In this document: in pieces, positions 10,528 through 22,254 of the stretch
Layout: the number at the start of each line of letters is the position of its first letter
Numbering within the stretch: the first letter of the stretch is position 1
Assembly: GCA_963921195.1 (NCBI GenBank)
Contig: OY992537.1
Span: forward strand, 178,391,021-178,455,020
Length of the DNA stretch: 64,000 nucleotides
DNA from: Pegoplata infirma
Lineage: Eukaryota > Arthropoda > Insecta > Diptera > Anthomyiidae
Direction of reading: 5' to 3'
Program-made: the position numbers and the translations under genes
Notes under the pieces: model-generated
Seen by the model: only the letters and a program-made list of their open reading frames with translations
The model's database searches: none
Told to the model about the DNA's origin: nothing

Positions 10528-11620
10528 ACAAGTAAGAGTTTTAAATTCGGCTGTGCCGAATCTTTGATACCCTCCAACATGTAAACAAATTTAAAAAAAA
10601 AAATACCGAGTCGTTTTTTTTGTGGGGGAGGGGAGAAGGAGGGACATTGGAGGTCACTTTTCCCTCGTGGTTTATGTTTACAAATTCATTTATTACACTG
10701 TAAGTAAAATTTAAACTTTTGAAATGACACACAAAAACGCCGAGACACCCCAACTTATTTTTGGGTCATAGAATCCAGTGGTATACTCCGTTTTAAAAAG
10801 TTAGCTCAAAATAACGAGATATTTCGGTTTTAAATTTGCAAATGTAGAGTAAAAATTGAATAAATCCAAAAAAAAATTATAAAGTTCATCAAAATAAGAG
10901 CAAGTATTGTTCCATATCCGCTTGAAAATGGACGTCCATTATATCTAGATATAAATTTTGACAAATAACAAGTTTTTAACAAGTTTTTTAAGTTTTTTCA
11001 TTCAAATAAAATGAAAAATCGCCTTAAATTTACCACAATTTTTAAATCGAAATATCACAGGATTTTGAGCTAACTTTTCAAAACGGGGTACACCACTGCA
11101 TTCTACGACCCAAAATTAGGTTGACGTGTCTCGGCGTTTTGGTGTGTCATTTTCACCTACTTACAGTGTTATTAGGCGTTTGTACTTAAGTAATACAAAA
11201 ACATCCACGAGGTCCAAGTGCAGGACTAAGAAATTCTGCCGACATTAAAATGTTTAATTTTTCTAACAAGAGGATAATAAACCCTATAAAAAATTGGGTT
11301 TTTAGAGGCTAGTTTAGTTCCTTAAGGGGGAATTTTTTTTCCCCTGCTCTGATTTTGCCCATCTCAAAACTTAACCAGCCTATGACCATAAAACATATTT
11401 TGTGCCAAAATTCAGGAGTTTATCTTTTTTATTTTGGACTGTATCGTGTCTTCTACAGACAGACAGACAAACGGACGGACGGACATCGCTAGAATTTCTT
11501 AGAATCAATCACTGATCAATAATATATATACTTTATGGGGTCCTAGACCGATATTTCGATGCGTTACACACGGAATGACAAAGTGAGTATACCTCCATAT
11601 TGTAATTGGAGAGTGTAAAA
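10528..11620 (+). mobile_element. mini-me copy, TTCGGC hairpin subfamily, with nested MITE
   Basis: Starts ACAAGTAAGAG, hairpin ATTCGGCTGTGCCGAAT, then GATACCCTCC. It continues to CAGACAGACAGACAAACGGACG (11457-11480), the ACATCGCTAGAATTTCTTAG core and AATATATATACTTTATGGGG, ending near GGAGAGTGTAAAA. Its body matches the copies at 16814 and 58958, and those copies supply the empty site for the nested MITE at 10696-11168. Confidence 0.88.
10696..11168. mobile_element. Long-TIR MITE inside mini-me (TTATTA direct repeat)
   Basis: Inverted ends CACTGTAAGTA...TACTTACAGTG; inside them long arms containing ACACACCAAAACGCCGAGACAC-type sequence fold on each other. Flanked by TTATTA (10690-10695 and 11169-11174); the homologous position in the mini-me at 59.1 kb has a single TTTATTATG, supporting a duplication on insertion. 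Confidence 0.8.
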
Positions 11621-11640
11621 AACGTAAAACTCATCAAAAC

Positions 11641-11933
11641 CAGTGCTGCCAGAAGTGACGATTTTTCGTCATTTTGATGATTTTTTATGAAATTTAGCAA
11701 AATGACTATTTTTGATTTGATTCCCATACATTTTGACAATTTTTTGTTTTACAAAAATCAAAATTTGCAACTTCTTTAATTTTTTAATTCCCAATTCTGG
11801 CCAATAACTGAAATTTAAAACTCAAATTCAGAATATCTGATACCTTGTCCAAATGTTGGACCTACAAATAAAGTGGTTGGCCAAATACTTAGTCATGGTG
11901 TCCCAAATGTATGAAACATGTTTGCATATAAAC
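11641..11933. other. Fragment of a CAGTGCTGCCAG hAT end
   Basis: CAGTGCTGCCAGAAGTGACG at 11641 followed by ATTTTTCGTCATTTTG matches, in reverse, the right end of the hAT at 18273-22246. No second end was found before the next element; the rest is unassigned. Confidence 0.5.
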
Positions 11934-12149
11934 TAGAGATGCGCGCGTGACACGAATTTTTCGTGATTCACGCGTGATCGTAAGTGTTATTTATTTTTAC
12001 TCACGTAAACGTAAGTGTGTAAGCGTGCGTGAGCAATTTTTTTCTCGTGAGTTTGCGTGATTGTTTTGTTCTGTCTGAAACAGAAAACAAGTAAGAAAAT
12101 CGTCAACATGTTGAATTGTGATTTAAATAAATGTTTATGTTATATATGG

Positions 12150-12465
12150 TTTGAATTGAGAAAGGTGTGAAAGAAAAATTTATTTTTCTAAAAATTTAAG
12201 ACATCCTGGTTCGTTTTTTACTAGTTTCATATAATCCAGTTATTATAATCATCAGAAAAACTTTTTTAATGTCAAATTTATTCAGTTAATAGTCAATTTT
12301 ATTCTATATGTGAAAATTATTAACAGATCGCAGCCGCCAGGGATTGAACCCATGATCTGTAATGTTTTTGCTATTAACTGCCTCTTAGGTACGATCACTC
12401 TAGACCGATACGCTAAGTTGGCTGTTAAGCAAGTATCAACTAAATCATGGTTTTTCAATAGCAAC
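12150..12465 (-). repeat. tRNA-like repeat, copy 1 (minus strand)
   Basis: Inverse of copy 2. On the minus strand it has A-box TAGCGTATCGG and B-box GTTCAATCC separated by about 60 bases, with CAGCC/GGCTG able to pair as an acceptor remnant. It forms the left arm of a palindrome whose loop is AGCAACAACCACACAAG (about 12461-12477). Confidence 0.65.
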
Positions 12466-12492
12466 AACCACACAAGAATTGAAAAACCATGA

Positions 12493-13602
12493 GGGTAATT
12501 CCAAAAATTTTCGCCCCACTGTTGGGAAACATGCCTTTGGACGCCACTGAGAATTTGGCTCATAGATATCCACGTTTATATGAGATATGTTGCATTTTTG
12601 GATTTTCAATATTTGCTGTAGTTTTTAAATTATCGCGGGTCAAAGTTCGACTTTTTCAGCAAAAGTCAGAAAAATACATGACGTTTAACGTGCTCTAACT
12701 TTTTAACTAGTAATCCGATTATCACAAGTAATGGCTCATATGAAAGCTTAATTCTTCTTCTTTTAGGAAATATTTTCAAAAGCATACGGTTTTTTTTTCA
12801 GAAGTGTTGCAAAAATTCAAAAACATTTTTTCTTGCGAATATTTAAAAAAACACATCTTCGATTTTTTTGTAAAAAAAGTTTGGTGATAAACAATACTGT
12901 TTTGTACAACATATCCAAAATTCAGAGTGGGATCCCAATGGGATCAAAAAATATTCTGGTTTTAGTACGAAGTTCTTAAATTTTACCTTAGAAAATTAAA
13001 ATTTTATGTTTCTTCAATATAAAAATTTAAATTTTCAAAGAAAATTATACTATTAAAATTTTGAAAAACATTCAACACATTAGAAATTTAAATTTTCTAA
13101 GGAAAAAATATGAGAACCTCGTACTTAAAACAGAATAGTTTTTGATCCCATGGAGATCCCACTCTGAATTTTGAATATGTTATACAAAACATTGTTATTT
13201 TTCACCAGAATTTTTTTAAAAAAAATCGAAGATGTGTTTTTTTAAATATTCGAAAAGAAAAAATGTTTTTGCATTTTTGCATCATTTCTGTAAAAAAAAC
13301 TGTGTTATTTTAAAAATATTTTCTAAAAGAAGAACCCCAGCTTTCACATGAGCCTAAATTTGTGAAAATCGGGTCATTGGTTAAGAAGTTACAGCGCTTT
13401 AAACGTGATGTATTTTTCTTACTTTTGCTTAAGAAGTCAATCTTTGACCTGCCATAATTCGTTAAATACACCAAATGTAAAAAACGATATATGGTACATA
13501 TATCATATTTATGAGGGCTATCTATGTGTCAAGGCTCAAATTAATCTAAGACACCATTTCCAAAAATTACTAAAATTTGAGCTAAATTTTCTGGAATGGC
13601 CC
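12493..13602. mobile_element. Foldback element (ATGA TSD), GGGTAATTCC ends
   Basis: Ends GGGTAATTCC and GGAATGGCCC; arms roughly 12493-12990 and 13020-13602 are inverted complements, sharing ACATCTTCGATTTTTTT and ATCCGATTATCAC-type sequence. TSD ATGA (12489-12492, 13603-13606). The uninterrupted site CCATGATTTAG is present at 14471-14481, which confirms both the boundaries and the 4-bp duplication. Confidence 0.88.
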
Positions 13603-13606
13603 ATGA

Positions 13607-14143
13607 TTTAGTTGATACTTGCTTAACAGCCAACTTAGCGTATCGGTCTAGAGCAGTGGTCGGCATCAATTGCACATGGATCCCGAACACATTCGGTTAT
13701 ACACATGTATTTAACACGAATGTCAACAAAATTCACAACTAAGAGCATAATAATACAACAACAAGCTGGTTGATATCACTTTGTTTGAGAAATGCACCAA
13801 ACATGCATGTTTATTTTCATATATATACAAATGGTATACCAATGCATTCATATTCTCTCTTTCTGCCGACCACTGGTCTAGAGTGATCGTACCTAAGAGG
13901 CAGTTAATAGCAAAAACATTACAGATCATGGGTTCAATCCCTGGCGGCTGCGATCTGTTAATAATTTTCACATATAGAATAAAATTGACTATTAACTGAA
14001 TAAATTTGACATTAAAAAAGTTTTTCTGATGATTATAATAACTGGATTATATGAAACTAGTAAAAAACGAACCAGGATGTCTTAAATTTTTAGAAAAATA
14101 AATTTTTCTTTCACACCTTTCTCAATTCAAACCATATATAACA
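13607..14143 (+). repeat. tRNA-like repeat, copy 2, split by an hAT MITE
   Basis: Right arm of the palindrome, with A-box TAGCGTATCGG (13637-13647) and B-box GTTCAATCC (13933-13941) pushed apart by the 222-bp hAT at 13654-13875. It continues into a 3' body shared with copies 1 and 3 (ends CAATTCAAACCATATATAA). Confidence 0.65.
13654..13875. mobile_element. hAT MITE, CAGTGGTCGGCA ends, 222 bp
   Basis: Ends CAGTGGTCGGCA / TGCCGACCACTG (perfect 12-bp TIR) and exact TSD GTCTAGAG (13646-13653, 13876-13883). Copies 1 and 3 of the host repeat show the empty site GGTCTAGAGTG. Confidence 0.93.
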
Positions 14144-14439
14144 TGATTAAAAAATTATAGTAGTAATACATAATTATAATTAGAGCCTGAGCTCAACTGT
14201 CTTTACAGAAAAACAAGAATTTGAAAATAACGACTTTAAGTCGGCCTAAGTGGCAATATAGTATCTTTGGAAAATGGCAACACCTAACATTTGTGTCTAC
14301 AAAATATAGACCATGTTCTGGCAAGGTTGCAAAATAAGTACTTAGATCAGAGTTGATGAAGGAGAGGAGGACGAATGATGATTACTAAAAAATTGAATTT
14401 ATTCACCATAATGCAATTTCACCAATTCTGTACGAAAAA

Positions 14440-15531
14440 ACAATAGCAACAACCACACAAGAATTGAAAAACCATGATTTAGTTGATACTTGCTTAACAG
14501 CCAACTTAGCGTATCGGTCTAGAGTGATCGTACCTAAGAGGCAGTTAATAGCAAAAACATTACAGATCATGGGTTCAATCCCTGGCGGCTGCGCGCAGCT
14601 GCGATCTGTTAATAATTTTCACATATAGAATAAAATTGACTATTAACTGAATAAATTTGACATTAAAAAAGTTTTTCTGATGATTATAATAACTGGATTA
14701 TATGAAACTAGTAAAAAACGAACCAGTAGCTGATTTCTGTAACTCTCGAATCGAAAGATTTCTCGCATGAAACATGTGATATGCAACAAAAACATTGTAA
14801 ATCGGCACAAAAACTGACTTTTCACATTTTACTGTTTCTGTAACTTTGTTGTGCGAAAACTTTTGAACTTATTGGAATGATGCGAAAAACCCCGTTTCTG
14901 TAAAGTAATTGGTCGAAAACTTTTCTATTTGAAGTGTCAAAAAAACTCACATTTTAAAACGGTGCGAGACTTCAACAAAAATAAATAAAAACATTAAAAA
15001 AAATAATAATAAATTAAAAAAAATGGAGAAAAATAGTAAGAAAAATACAAATTACTTGTTTTGTGTTTGTATAAATATCTAATTTATTATATTTTTCACA
15101 AATTTTAGAAATATCAAAGAATCTCTAAATGCAAAAATGCTGTTATTAATACAACGCTATATATTATCCTCAACAATATGTAATTTTATTTTTTTTATTT
15201 TTATTTTATTGCTTTTAAATGATCCATAAACAATGATTCGAATTGCTCCGTGTTTTTTTTTTCTGTTTTGTTACTATTTTCTCACAGTGATTACTTTTTT
15301 GACAGCTATCTTGGAATATTCCAATACAAACGCTGGCTTTTTCGCATTGACATACAGAAACAGTTTTTATTCCAGAGTCGAGAAACGGTGGAATTTTTTG
15401 TTTCATATTTTTCGATGCGAAAACTTCTCACTTTAATTACAGAAACGGGCTACAGGATGTCTTAAATTTTTAGAAAAATAAATTTTTCTTTCACACCTTT
15501 CTCAATTCAAACCATATATAAAATGTTTATG
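14440..15531 (+). repeat. tRNA-like repeat, copy 3, split by a MITE
   Basis: Direct copy of copy 2 including the loop sequence AGCAACAACCACACAAG and the hairpin partner, with a small duplication GCGCAGCTGC before the acceptor side (14592-14601). The element at 14727-15452 interrupts its 3' body. The segment 14150-14439 before it is unassigned. Confidence 0.65.
14727..15452. mobile_element. MITE with TAGCxxxTTTCTGTAA ends (CAG TSD)
   Basis: Ends TAGCTGATTTCTGTAA and TTACAGAAACGGGCTA, flanked by CAG (14724-14726 and 15453-15455). The empty site ACCAGGATGTC is present in copy 2 at about 14071. Several internal GTTTCTGTAA motifs occur. Short open frames at 15215-15465 lie in T-rich DNA and are not convincing genes. 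Superfamily not assigned. Confidence 0.75.
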
Positions 15532-15788
15532 ATTCTTTTTAGGAATTCAACTTCTTTTTGTGCAAAAAAACGAAAAAGTAAAATAAAAACTTGTTTATTT
15601 TAATTTCGTGAGTCTTCGTGAGCGTGATAATTTCGTGAGCGTGAGAAAAAAATTTAGTTACTAACGTGAGCGTACGTGAACATGAGCAGGAAAAATAAAT
15701 TTCGTGCTTGATCGTGCGTGAGCAATATTTTCATTTCGTGAGCGTGCGTGAGTCAAAATTCACTCACGCACCCATATCTAATATAAAC

Positions 15789-16589
15789 AACAAAAATTTT
15801 AAATCCGAGTTAAGAATAATATATCTAGGGATCGCAATTTCCCTCACTTTTTCATTTCCCGCGAAAGCGAGACAAATTTTTTAACTTCCCGGGATTCGAA
15901 AAATTTGTACGTCTAACAAGGTCTGATACATTTAAAAGCAAATAAAATAAAAATTCAGTCTTATAAAATAAAAAATAACAAATTAAGCTAAAAACTCTTT
16001 TAAACAAAAAAAAAATATTAAAACAATGTCCTATTATATTTTTTTAAGAAATTTTTGTTTAATAGAATGTGCTGTTTTTGGCATAGACATTTCACTAACA
16101 AGAAGAGAAAAAAATATTTGTTTTTGCATATTATTGCAGATTTTTATGAAAATGCATATTTTTTTCATATTTTGTCATAAATAAGAAAACTGAAAAAAAT
16201 TACACGAATTTAAATTAAAAATGCCTGCGAATTTTGTACTCTTGCCCAAAACATTAAATCAATGATAATGTTTTGCGGAAGATTTGGGCGTACTTGCCAA
16301 AGCAACGTTTTTTTTAGAAAAATTATGTTATATTACTTTGCTATTCCATGCAAAACGAATTGAAATATCAGTCGAGGACCCCATTAAAGAACCAAAAGAG
16401 CTGTACATTTCGGCACCAAAGAATATAACACTCTAACTTGTTTTATGTACATTTGATAAACAAATGGAAAACTTTTATACGAAAAGCTTAGACTTGGTGA
16501 AAAAGTAGTTTTGGTAAAAAAATATTTTCTTTCACGAAAAACAAAATTATGCTAAAAAAAATTTAATGAACCCAACATTTTTTGGTGAA
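15789..16589. other. Unassigned AT-rich sequence
   Basis: Contains a TAGGGATCGCAATTTCCC motif at 15826 and CCCGCGAAAGCG/CCCGGG motifs to 15895 that look like a hAT-type subterminal zone, but no second end was found. The rest, 15900-16589, has no recognisable feature beyond A/T runs. Confidence 0.4.
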
Positions 16590-16812
16590 AAAAAATTTTG
16601 ATGAAAAAAAGTTTTTGACGAATTTTTTTGATGAAAAGAAACATTTTTTGATGTAAAAAAAATTTATGAAAAATTTTTTTTTGGTGAGAAAAAAATTGAT
16701 AAAAAAATTTCATGAAAAAAAATATGATAAAAAAAATTTATGAAAAAAAAATTTTAATGAAAAAAAAATTTGATGAAAAAAAAAAATTAATGAAAAAAAA
16801 AATTGATGAAAA
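16590..16812 (+). repeat. Imperfect GATGAAAAAAAATTT microsatellite
   Basis: About fourteen units of 14-17 bp built on (T)GATGAAAAAAAAATT. The lysine-rich open frame over it (16712-16906) is a by-product of the repeat. Confidence 0.85.
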
Positions 16813-16813
16813 A

Positions 16814-17216
16814 CAAGTAAGAGTGTTAAATTCGGCTGTGCCGAATCTTTTATACCCTCCAACATGCAAAAAAAAATCCAGAGTCGTTTTCTTTTTTTTT
16901 TTTTGAGGGGGAGGGGGGATGGTCGGCAGTGGTCATTAGGGGGGCAAATTTCTCCTCGAAATATATGTTTAAAAATTCTTTCTTATGCTTTTTGCACTTT
17001 GGAAATACAAGTTTATCATCATTTTAACAATTTTTTAATCCACGCCCACAAAAGGGGGCGGGCTGAAAAAAACTATATTTGTTAATCGCCCGGGTCCAAA
17101 TGCAGAATCTTGAGCTTCTTGAGGCATAAAAATGTTGCATTTGTTAAACAAAAATACAAAAAATTATGTAAAAATATTGTGTTTTTCAGAGGTTGGTTTA
17201 GTTCCTCAAGGGGCAA
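16814..17216 (+). mobile_element. mini-me copy, 3'-truncated
   Basis: ACAAGTAAGAG, hairpin ATTCGGCTGTGCCGAAT and ATACCCTCC, then a body with CACGCCCACAAAAGGGGGCGGG matching the copy at 59.17 kb. It breaks at GTTCCTCAAGGGGCAAC (about 17216), before the GGAC microsatellite and core, where the next repeat begins. Confidence 0.8.
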
Positions 17217-17935
17217 CTTTTTTTATTACGAGATTTATATTTTTAATATAAAATTACGAGAACTCCTTGTGAATAATAATTGTTTCTTGTAAATTTAAAA
17301 TTTTTTCGTAAATTTTGGCTGCGGATAACTAACGTTTTACCAATAAAAATATAAGTTTATAAAAAAATTTAAATTTCGATCACACAAAGCACAAATTAAA
17401 ACAGGATTACGAGACTTTTTCTAGTAATTTAACATGTTTTTTTTTTAAATCTTGTAAAGTTACCAAAAAATTCTCGTAAAATGATTGTTTGCTACGAGTA
17501 CCTCCTATTTTAAGAGAGTTTCTAGTAAAAATTACAATTTTATTGGTAATAAGCTTGTAAAATTAAAAACAATTTGCAAGGTTTTCACCAATAAAATTGT
17601 AAATTTACAAATTTTTGACGCGATAAAAATTACAAGGACTTTTCGTAACTTAACTAAGTTTTTTCTACCTCCTATTTTATAAAAATTACGAGCTTTTTTG
17701 TAATTTTACAAGTTTTTTACCAATAAAATTGGAAATTCACAACTTTTTTGATGCGATAATGCTTAAAAGGAATTCTCGTGCCTCAACTATTTTTTTTGTA
17801 GAATTACCTTGGAAATTTGTACATTTACGAAAAAAAATTTTAAATTATAAAGAAAAATTTAAATATCGATAAAAAAATTTTTTGTTAAAAAACAAGGAAA
17901 ACTATAAAAAATTTCTAGTAATTTGACAAGGTTTT
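17217..17935. repeat. Dispersed repeat shared with 42310-42800
   Basis: Reiterated TTACGAG, CCAATAAAATTGTAAATTTACAA and CCTCCTATTTTA motifs. The same order and spacing occur at 42310-42800, so both are copies of one repeat family of unknown class. No TIR or TSD resolved. Confidence 0.6.
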
Positions 17936-18264
17936 TTTTTTGAGTTTAGAACAAACTGTAAAGAAAAATATGTGTTTAACATAACACACTCGAGAAGAAA
18001 AATAATGTAACTGGGGTAGCTAAAAGATGCGATTAGGAGTTTAAAATCTGCAAAACGAATTCCTGAAGCAAGGTTTTGAAGTAAAAACACATGAAATAAA
18101 AGGATTTCGATAAAACTTCAGTTACTCCAACAGCAGCACTGGCCGAAGAAGTGTGAACGAGCATCAGCCTTCCAAATAAACTGTCGAAAAAGAATTCAAA
18201 GACAAGACTATCACAAAACTGTTAACATGGGGCGATTCTTGTGCTACTAAAAAGCAAAAATTCC
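17936..18264. other. More GC-rich island left of an hAT insertion
   Basis: Less AT-rich than its surroundings (especially 18095-18264), without matches elsewhere in the window. Together with 22255-22450 it becomes contiguous once the hAT at 18273-22246 and one TSD copy are removed. Reading frames across the restored junction stay open for tens of codons, but no family is recognised and stops lie on both sides. Confidence 0.35.
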
Positions 18265-19087
18265 ATTATGGCCAGTGCTGCCAGGCTTTTTTTGTGAAAA
18301 ATCGTCAAAATTTGGAAAAAAAATCGTCAAAATCGTCAAAAGTTTTAAAAAAAGTCGTCAAAAAATCGTCACTTTAAAAAATGTTAAAAAATAAATTTTT
18401 TGATGTATTTAAATTTTAAAACGCACAATAAAATTTTTTCTATCCACTTTTGTTTAATGAATTTTTTTAACTTTACGCACATAAAAAAAAATTTAACTAA
18501 ATAAAAAGGAATTTTCTTTTAAAACAAGTGACAAAATAGTTGAAAGTCATTCGATTTTTCATTTGTTTCTACTGATAAAAAAAATATCATTAAATCTTAA
18601 AAAAATTTCTTACATTTAATTTTTACTATAGAAAACAAACTACAAAGTCAAAAGAAGTGTTATTTGTTTTAGAACTTTAGAACGCTTCAAAATGAGACAC
18701 CGTTAAGACTCACGGAAAAATAATGTTTTTTTCGGGCACTTTTTTCAGATTTTTAAAGAATATAAATTTTAAAAAAGAATTTTTAATATCAAAATTTTTT
18801 TCAAAAAAACTCACCTTAAAATGAGCCTTTGACAACATCCCAAAAAACTGACTCAAAAGAGCTTAAAATTAACGTATAAAGTATTGGTTTGAAAATTTAT
18901 CGATAACTCCAATCATGGACTAATTATAAAGGACTGCTACCAACGACGTAAATCAGAACAATAACAATAACGACATTTAAATATGTATTTATTTTCTTTT
19001 TTAATCAAATTTTGATTTTTACTTTATTCCCTTTTCATAAATAATTTCAGTTTGTTTACATTTTTGAAAATTTGTAATTACATAAAA

Positions 19088-19235
19088 AAGGAGGGTATAT
19101 TTACTACATCATTCGGTATGGAAAACATATCGTGTAGGGTGTATTTAATATATCATTCCGTGTGTAACATATATAAAAATATCGGTCTAGTTTTATGGCG
19201 ATCTTGTCATGCTCTTCGTCATAATGTGTAAAACT
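19088..19235 (-). mobile_element. mini-me 3'-end remnant
   Basis: GGAGGGTATA (19090) then, on the minus strand, a diverged CTAGACCGATATTT..GTTACACACGGAATG segment, the conserved end block of mini-me copies. Confidence 0.55.
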
Positions 19236-19504
19236 GCCTACCCATGTTTTTAATACATGGTGAAAAAATAGAGCACTTGTGTAAAAGAAAGTTTGAAGTG
19301 GATGCGAAAATAAAAAAAATTTGAAAGGCAAATTTTATGTGTATGTTCTATAAATCACAAAAGATGGAAATTGAAAAGTACATTTTCTAAACGCAAATTA
19401 TATTTATTAAATTGGATTTACAAAACAGAAAAAAGATATACAAATATTTTTTATTCTGAAAAATTATTTTATGGCAAAAAATTTTTTTTTTTTTTGCATT
19501 TTTA

Positions 19505-20450
19505 TATTGAAATTTGTAAAAATATCTATAGAAAAAATTCTCAAAATCTGAGAATTTTTATAAATAAAAATTTATCTGAATCTGAGAATTTTAGAATCTG
19601 AGAATTTTTATATAGAAAAAAATATCTCGGAATATAATAATTTTTCTATCGAAATATATCTCAAAATTTGAGACTTTTTCTGTCGCAAAATGTCTCAAAA
19701 TCTGAGAATTTATCGATAGAAAAAATGTCTCAGAATCTGAGAATTTTTCTATAGAAAACATATCTCAGAATCCTAAAATTTTTCTATAGAAAAATGTTTC
19801 AGAATCCTAAAATTTTTCTATAGAAAAACGTTTCAGAATCCGAAAATTTTTCTATAGAAAAATGTATCCGAAAATGTTTCTATAGAAAAATGTTTCAGAA
19901 TCCGAAAATTTTTTTATAGAAAAATGTTTCAGAATCCGATAATTTTTCTATAGAAAAATGTTTTAGAATTCGAAAATTTTTCTATAAATGTCTCAGAATC
20001 CGAAAATATTTCTATAGTAAAATGTTTTAGAATTCGAAAATTTTTCTATAGACAAATATCTCAGAATCCAAAATTTTTCTATAGAAAAATGTTTCAGAAT
20101 CTGAGAGAATTTTTCTATAGTAAAAATGTCTTAGAATCTGAGAATTTTTCTGTTGTAAAAATGTTTCAGAATCTGAAAATTTTTCTATTAAAAAATGTCT
20201 CATTTTTCTATAGTAAAATGTTTTAGAATTCGAAAATTTTTCTATAGAAAAATATCTCAGAATCCAAAATTTTTCTATAGAAAAATGTTTCAGAATCTGA
20301 GAATTTTTCTATAGTAAAAATGTCTTAGAATCTGAGAATTTTTCTGTTGTAGAAATGTTTCAGAATCTGAAAATTTTTATATTAAAAAATGTCTCAGAAT
20401 CTGAGAAATTTTATATAAAAAAATGTCTCAGAATATTAGAATTTTTCTAT
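19505..20450 (+). repeat. 33-36 bp palindromic satellite array inside hAT
   Basis: About 27 degenerate tandem units of TCAGAATCTGAGAA-TTTTTCTATAGAAAAATG. Each unit contains two short palindromes: TCTCAGA(N)TCTGAGA and TTTTCTATAGAAAA. Confidence 0.9.
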
Positions 20451-22254
20451 GAATTTGGGCCGCTAAAAAAAATACGTGTCCCTTTAGGTTTCCTGCTCTT
20501 CTAAATAAAGCCAATTCCATGAAGATTGGCGGGTGCACCTAGGAAGACTTCCCTTGTCAATGTAAAAAATTTTCTGCAGGAAAAATGTCTCAGAATTAGA
20601 CCATTGAATTGAATTGCATTTTCAAAGCATTGTCATCTCAGCAACTTATAACAGACTCTCTGGTACTAAATGATATAAAGATAAAAACACAAACAAAATA
20701 AGTCTGTTTATACATACATATGTATGTATTTGTTTTTGCAGCAATTAATAAAATTGCTGATTTTTTTTTAAATTTGTAAATGTATTCAAGCTCTTTGTCT
20801 CCCGCTCTTAATATTTTGGAACTTTTTAACAGAAGGTACGAAAACTGTTAGACGAGGAAAATACGATAATGTTAAATTAACATTGTTGGTTTGACAAATA
20901 ATGCTAACTTTTTATATCGAAAAAGCGCTTAATAAATTTAAAAAAAATGTATCAATTTATAATTTTTATGTTAATATTATTTAAGAAATACCTTTAAAAG
21001 TGTTTAAAACAAATAGTCAGCAAATAAAAAGTCATTGGATTTCCCGATAATCCACAAAAAATAACTTTTTTTCCAACTAGATGAAAAAAAACGCTAGCTT
21101 TAGTCTGAAAATCGCCAAACTGCAACACTTTTTTTTTGTTTATATCAAACTTAAGGGATTTTTTTTGGTTTGATCAAACGTCCAGTTCGATGGCGGACTT
21201 AGCAAAGGGAATTTAAGAGAGAGTTTAACAGAATAAGGGAGACTTCACATATCTTTAAGTATTGATAGTCTTTGATGTATTATTTTCATGGAAAAAATTT
21301 TTTTTATGAAATTAAATATTTATGAGAACCAAAACAAATTTCAAATATTTTGAAATGTTTTTTTTTTTTTGTTTTCTTGAAAAATTCGTAAATATTATTG
21401 TTCTGATATTAATCAAAAAAATAACTATGGCGACCAACTACTTGTTTGGAAGCATTCCTTTATACATCTTCCTTGACTCCAATTATTCCTTGAGTTTTAG
21501 TTTTTGAGTCTGAAAAGAGGGCTCTTTTGGATGAATCGTTTTCATACAAAAATTTTAAATATTTTCTCCATTTTTGGAGTAACTAGAGAGTATAATTGTT
21601 CACTGGGAATTCAAATATTAAAAAAAAAGATTTCTCATGTAAAATAGCAACAATTAAAATTAAAAGAAAAAAGTAATTCACATAAAAAATGTGAAAACGA
21701 AAATTTCCGAATTTTTTTGGTGTTCTAGATTTCACATCCGAATTTCTTTTTCGTTTCATTAATAAAATTTGGTGAAAGTAAAACGAATGCACTTTTTTTC
21801 GTATAATTTTTAAAATTTTAACTATTCGATTTCAACTAAACTTGATTTAATGTGATTCGAAAATTTTCATGTGAATTGAAAAGTTGTGAAAGACAGAACA
21901 GAGGCCTAAAAGAATAATCAATTATTTTTTCATACAGAGCAAAAATGAATGACTTTAAAACGACATAATTTTTTAAGTGCAGTTATATTTCCAAAAGAGA
22001 ATGAAATGTTGTAAATTTGTGTCGTTCTTCTGTATTTTATTTTTATCGAATATCATATAATTTTTGTTTTCAAACCATTGTAAAATTAAAAAAGTTGCAA
22101 ATTTTGATTTTTGTGGATAAAAGTGGAGTTACAAAAAATCGTCAAAATGTATGGGAATCAAATCAGAAAATCGTCAGTCGTCGCTTTGCAAAATTTCATG
22201 AAAAAATCGTCAAAATGACGAAAAATCGTCACTTCTGGCAGCACTGATTATGGC

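Larger units (their letters stand above)
11934..15780. mobile_element. hAT, TAGAGATG family, heavily nested
   Basis: Ends TAGAGATGCGCGCG and CGCACCCATATCTA with exact TSD ATATAAAC (11926-11933, 15781-15788). Subterminal CGTGAGCGTGCGTGAG motifs fill 11950-12060 and 15600-15770, in mirrored orientation. The interior is a large palindrome of a tRNA-like repeat, opened by a foldback, plus a third copy of that repeat and two small elements. No transposase. Confidence 0.9.
18273..22246. mobile_element. hAT element, CAGTGCTGCCAG ends, carrying satellite
   Basis: Ends CAGTGCTGCCAGG and CTGGCAGCACTG with exact TSD ATTATGGC (18265-18272, 22247-22254). Subterminal zones repeat AAAATCGTCAAAA (18299-18375 and 22135-22235). 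The cargo includes a minus-strand mini-me remnant (19088-19235) and an approximately 950-bp satellite array (19505-20450). 20457-20560 contains a GGGCCGCTAAAAAAAATA motif whose reverse complement recurs at 62230-62250. No transposase seen. Confidence 0.92.

Noticed and set aside
16712..16906. Lysine-rich ORF
   Set aside because: Translation of the GATGAAAAAAAATT microsatellite.
19505..20450. CRISPR-like array of palindromic repeats with spacers
   Set aside because: Units are contiguous and degenerate without unique spacers, and lie inside an hAT of a eukaryotic genome.
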